A stretch of DNA of 64,000 nt, taken from the NCBI GenBank assembly GCA_003024785.1, contig PUQB01000722.1:36837-100836 (forward strand). Reading direction: 5' to 3'. This stretch comes from Selaginella tamariscina. Its lineage: Eukaryota; Streptophyta; Lycopodiopsida; Selaginellales; Selaginellaceae. The position numbers were made by a program, and so were the translations under genes. The notes beneath the pieces are model-generated. The model was not told the origin of the DNA. It made no database searches and worked only from the letters and a program-made list of their open reading frames with translations. Of this stretch, positions 60,270-64,000 are shown in pieces (position 1 is the stretch's first letter; every line of letters begins with the position of its first letter).

Positions 60270-62642
60270 GTAATCTATTTCAAATTAAGTAGTAACATAT
60301 AAAATTTATGAGTTACAACTCATTACAATATGTTACCAACATTGTGATGTTTTTTATATAATAGAACTATTGTTATATAAATCATTACTTATTTTAAATG
60401 AGATGCTTCTCATTTGAATTTTGAATGTGCCTATATTAAACATTCATTTCTTGTTTGTGTTTAAAAGTATGTAGCTCTAATGTATCTCATCCTTTTTTAA
60501 AACAAGATAATTCTTGTTTAGTAATTTTTTAATTAGGAGTCCATTGAGTAGAGATAATTTTCTTAGCTGGCATTATTAGTCATGCGGTGGGTGTATATCA
60601 AAATAACAACAAGATACATCTAATTCTTATACTTCAACTATGAACTTCTGACATATAGCCTCATACATTTAATTTACTTTTATTTTCTTAATCGTGTATT
60701 TTACCCCAGATTATATAGCGGTTAATATTTAATGTAATCAAAGTTTAACAATTATTTGGAATTCAACTTCACCATTCTAAGTATTGTTTCCAATTAAATA
60801 CTCAGTCTCGTTCACATAAAGATCAGTGTTTAATTTGGATCATCCTTAAAATTATGAAGTTTTAATATAATTAGTTTGAGTCCAAATTGTTGTGAAACTT
60901 CTTTTTCTTCGAATCTACATTCCTTAAACAAGTTTTAAATTCTTTTATAAATACAATTTTATATTCATGAACGAACACAATCAACATTTATTAAACTATA
61001 ACTTTTATGCAATCTCTAGTCGTTTGTATACACTCATGCATAATTATCAATTGGAATGATTTGAATTCAAAGAATTATTTTTTTGCCCTTATGTAAGTAT
61101 AATTCATCATTCACATGTAAGTTTTATATTTTTACTTTGTTATTTACATTGTTAACTTTAAATTAATATAGATAATATATTAATATTAATCAATCATAAA
61201 ATATACATTATAATATCTTGAATTTATTAAGACGTATATGTAGATATTTTATAACTTTATATTTTCTAATTTATATTTTAGCACTGAAATGTAAAATATT
61301 ATTAATATATGAATATAAATATAAGAGTAACACATTTATTTACTAACTGATTTTTAAAATATATAAATTTTTAAATGCATATGTATATTTAAGTTAGTAA
61401 ATGTTTAGACTTTGTATTGTCGAGAAAATTACGTGTTTACCAGCTTTTAAAATGAGATATTTATTAAAGTTGATAGCTCGACTAGAACAAAGTCTAGACT
61501 TTTGCTGACTTTTATGTACATATGCATTTCAAAATTTATAGATTTTATAAATCATTAAATAAATATATTTATTGCTTTTATATTCATATTCATACGTAAA
61601 TATATTTTCTTGTTTAAAATATAAGTTAGAAATATAAAGTTCTAACAAGATTTAATAGATTTAAAAGAAATAGTATCGTTTTGGTTTTGTGATTTTGTAA
61701 TGTTACTATATTATGTATGTGAATTTAAAATTAAGAAAAGATAACAAAGTGAAGTTATGTAATTTACTTGTGGACGGTAAGTCATACTTACATAAGAAAG
61801 AATAATTAACTATGCACTAAAAATACGATCCCTTTAACAAAGATCCAGTCGATACAAGGGAAATCCATTACACATGGTTCAGCACTACATTCTCTAGTTA
61901 TTGCAAATGACAAAGGACAAGGACAAGGACAAAAATATGCCTCCTCAATGCATACATGCAAAGTACCCAGTACATCATAAGCACTTCCAACTACCATTTA
62001 ATCCAAGAAATTACTAGTTGAAGAAGTGGTACTAGCAATAACCAGCACTTGTAGTAGGTCAAGAGTTTAATGACATGTTTGTCAAATTAAACGAGAACGA
62101 ACAAACACCTTAAACAATAGAGCTATTTAATTTGGTAGAGGTCTGCTAGTATGAAGGGAGAACTGAGACAATATTGCAAAATTGGTTCAATAGATTGCAT
62201 TGGTGTTCTGCATTTTCTAGACGCCTCCATCAAATGACACTTATATTTACCAATCCTATAAACATGCCATGTATGCTAGTTATATAATTATGTACTTGTA
62301 TTATGACATGTATTGTGTGTAAATTAGTACTGAAGAAAATAAATCACATGTTGTGTCACAAGATGCTTCTTGTAAAGACATCTACTTTTATTATTGACTG
62401 ACACACAAATTGAATTATCAACCATTGTCTGTAATTTTTTATTTTTTCAGATTTGGACATGCCAGTGCAAATAAACTTAATTTGTTGTGTACTCTAACGA
62501 GAGTAACTCACTATCGTCATTGGCAACAACACATAACTTATATTTGATAGATTAAACATTTATTCTTTTGCATTCGGTATGTTATTATTTAAGATGAGAC
62601 TCTTCTAGTGTTTCTTTTGCATTCGATATGCTATTATTAGAT
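58108..62642. other. Long AT-rich gene-free stretch (unit 3)
   Basis: Counterpart of 17598-22114, with the direct-repeat pair at 59700-60138 and 61431-61826. Confidence 0.6.
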
Positions 62643-62816
62643 TTATGTAAACAAACAAGCGTAGCTAATATAATTTGATTTTGACTTAAGAGTATGCAAG
62701 ATTTGTGGTCTAATGCCAAGTAGGAACTGTAAGATAAGGCTTTTCATTCTTTGTCCAATCATTGGTACATCTGACTTGGTAGACGGTCTTGTCAGATCTT
62801 TATATCTTGTTGATCT
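62643..62816 (+). pseudogene. Decayed F-box/LRR exon-5 copy, unit 3
   Basis: Same fragment as 22115-22288. Confidence 0.75.
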
Positions 62817-62951
62817 TTTATAGGGATGTGAATTTGAATGTGATTTTTCAGTAGTATTTTAAGCACAAGATCTGTATAGGATATGCCCTAATTATCTCAA
62901 TTAACAAATGTATTTCCAAATAGATGATAAATTTTCCCTTCTTTATGGCTC

Positions 62952-62992
62952 CACGTGTCACACGAGGGTATACTATATGGTTGCTATATATT
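62952..62992 (+). promoter_or_regulatory. ABRE/G-box and TATA box, F-box/LRR gene of unit 3
   Basis: CACGTGTC at 62952-62959 and TATATATT at 62985-62992. Confidence 0.5.
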
Positions 62993-63039
62993 TTGTGCTC
63001 TAGCCCTAGGGTTGTGTAGTTCACAGTTGTAGGTGTGGT

Positions 63040-64000
63040 ATGGACACCCAGAACAAGAACTCTATCACGCAAGGGTCGGAGGAAGAAGAGGTTCTCATTC
63101 ATGTTTTGCCTGGTGAAGTTCTAGAGACAATCTTTGATCGTCTACACACTGAATTCGTGCTAACGCATGTTACTCTTGTTTGCAAGGATTGGCTGCGGTT
63201 GAGTAGATTTCAGGTACTTTTGCTTGTACAGTTTAATTATGTAAAAAAGTGTCAAAACCCCTTAATTATTCTTTGAAGATCTTTTTATAATGTGTTATAT
63301 TTATATAATCTAGACATGCTGGATTGCATATGTGAGTACATGTTATTACTATTTTTTTGTTTGGTGTGGGATGACTTTATTTGAAGAGCTGTATATGCAT
63401 ATCCTACTTCATTTTATGTATACATGTCTATGTAATAGTTCTACTCCGTGGTTGTACATTCAAGGGCTTGTATATATATATTGCAAGATTTGCGTGTGTG
63501 TGAGAGAGAATTATTCCATACAATAACTACGTAATAATACTAACTAAAAATCTAGGTTCGAGAAGTATCATCTATACATGTTCCAAGGAGAAGTGCTCTG
63601 GACAATACTCAAATCATGAAGCTCATTGATAATCACCACTCCACGATTGAAAAACTCGACCTTTGCCAGTGAGTATATTGTATATTATACCACCTCTTAT
63701 TATAGTATTGAATGTTTAATGATTAAATGTGTATACATACTTATACACACACACTTATATATATATATATATATATTTGTTTATCTGTTTATTTATTGCA
63801 GGATGCATTGGGAAGATGATGAACTCATTACAATAATCTCTAAGCTTAAAAAACTTAAGAGCCTATCAACTGAATGCTCCATTAAGGGCTTTGGAAACGT
63901 TGTAGAATCACTTCCTATGCAGTTGACATATTTGTGTTTGGTTACAAGTGACGTACTTGAAGAGACTCCTCCGGACACTCCTACTAACTTGTTTCATATT
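63040..64000 (+). CDS. F-box/LRR (FBXL-type) protein, unit 3, cut by the window edge
   Basis: Exon 1 (63040-63213), exon 2 (63556-63668) and the first 199 nt of exon 3 (from 63802) match units 1 and 2 without coding change. The F-box is complete. The LRR part is cut by the window end at NLFHI. Probably another intact copy, not provable here. Confidence 0.85.

Larger units (their letters stand above)
50869..64000 (+). repeat. Tandem unit 3 (partial, runs off the window)
   Basis: 13132 bp of the unit, to inside exon 3 of the F-box/LRR gene. The array may continue beyond the window. Confidence 0.95.

Overview
The window looks like nuclear DNA of a land plant. It is very AT-rich and has spliceosomal introns with GT..AG ends and TTTAGGG telomere-type motifs (5601-5622). 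It also carries a tRNA-Thr(AGT) of plant type, F-box genes of the FBXL and F-box-associated types, and remnants of LTR and DNA transposons. The transposon-like families suggest a non-seed plant such as a bryophyte, lycophyte or fern, but this is a weak inference. No bacterial-style operons, CRISPR arrays or rRNA genes are seen.

Left part, 1-11054, single copy here. A partial minus-strand gene start (1-340) resembles the zinc-finger N-terminus of hAT-type elements. A broken minus-strand gene (786-2620) has a ParB-like motif pattern. A gene-free block (2960-8303) has at each end an array of a GC-rich palindrome, GGCGGGATTAATCCCGCC, about 41 sites in all. Its interior holds CA/TA microsatellites, RY-motif repeats, telomere motifs and AT-rich duplications. 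A plus-strand pseudogene (8441-11950) of a DUF7869-like, probably transposon-derived family follows.

Right part, 11055-64000: a direct tandem array of a ~20.27-kb unit. Unit 1 is 11055-30600 and lacks ~0.7 kb, unit 2 is 30601-50868, and unit 3 (50869 onward) runs off the window. Each unit holds, in order: the 3' end of the DUF7869-like pseudogene, tRNA-Thr(AGT), an inverted decayed half tRNA-Thr, an orphan LRR-like exon, a single-exon F-box gene (369 aa in consensus, frame-broken in all three copies), an LTR-retrotransposon fragment, a long AT-rich stretch, and a decayed exon-5 fragment. Then comes a seven-exon F-box/LRR gene (521/522 aa, intact in units 1 and 2). It is followed by a ~590-bp imperfect inverted repeat enclosing a decayed copy of that gene's last two exons, and by an unrecognised pseudogene at the unit end.

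Both F-box genes are probably substrate-receptor genes of SCF ubiquitin ligases. Both have a CACGTG element and a TATA box upstream. The tandem array multiplies them together with the tRNA. The two features most worth following up are the palindrome arrays with their preserved dyad symmetry, and the contrast in the tandem array between an intact F-box/LRR gene and a differently broken F-box gene in each copy.
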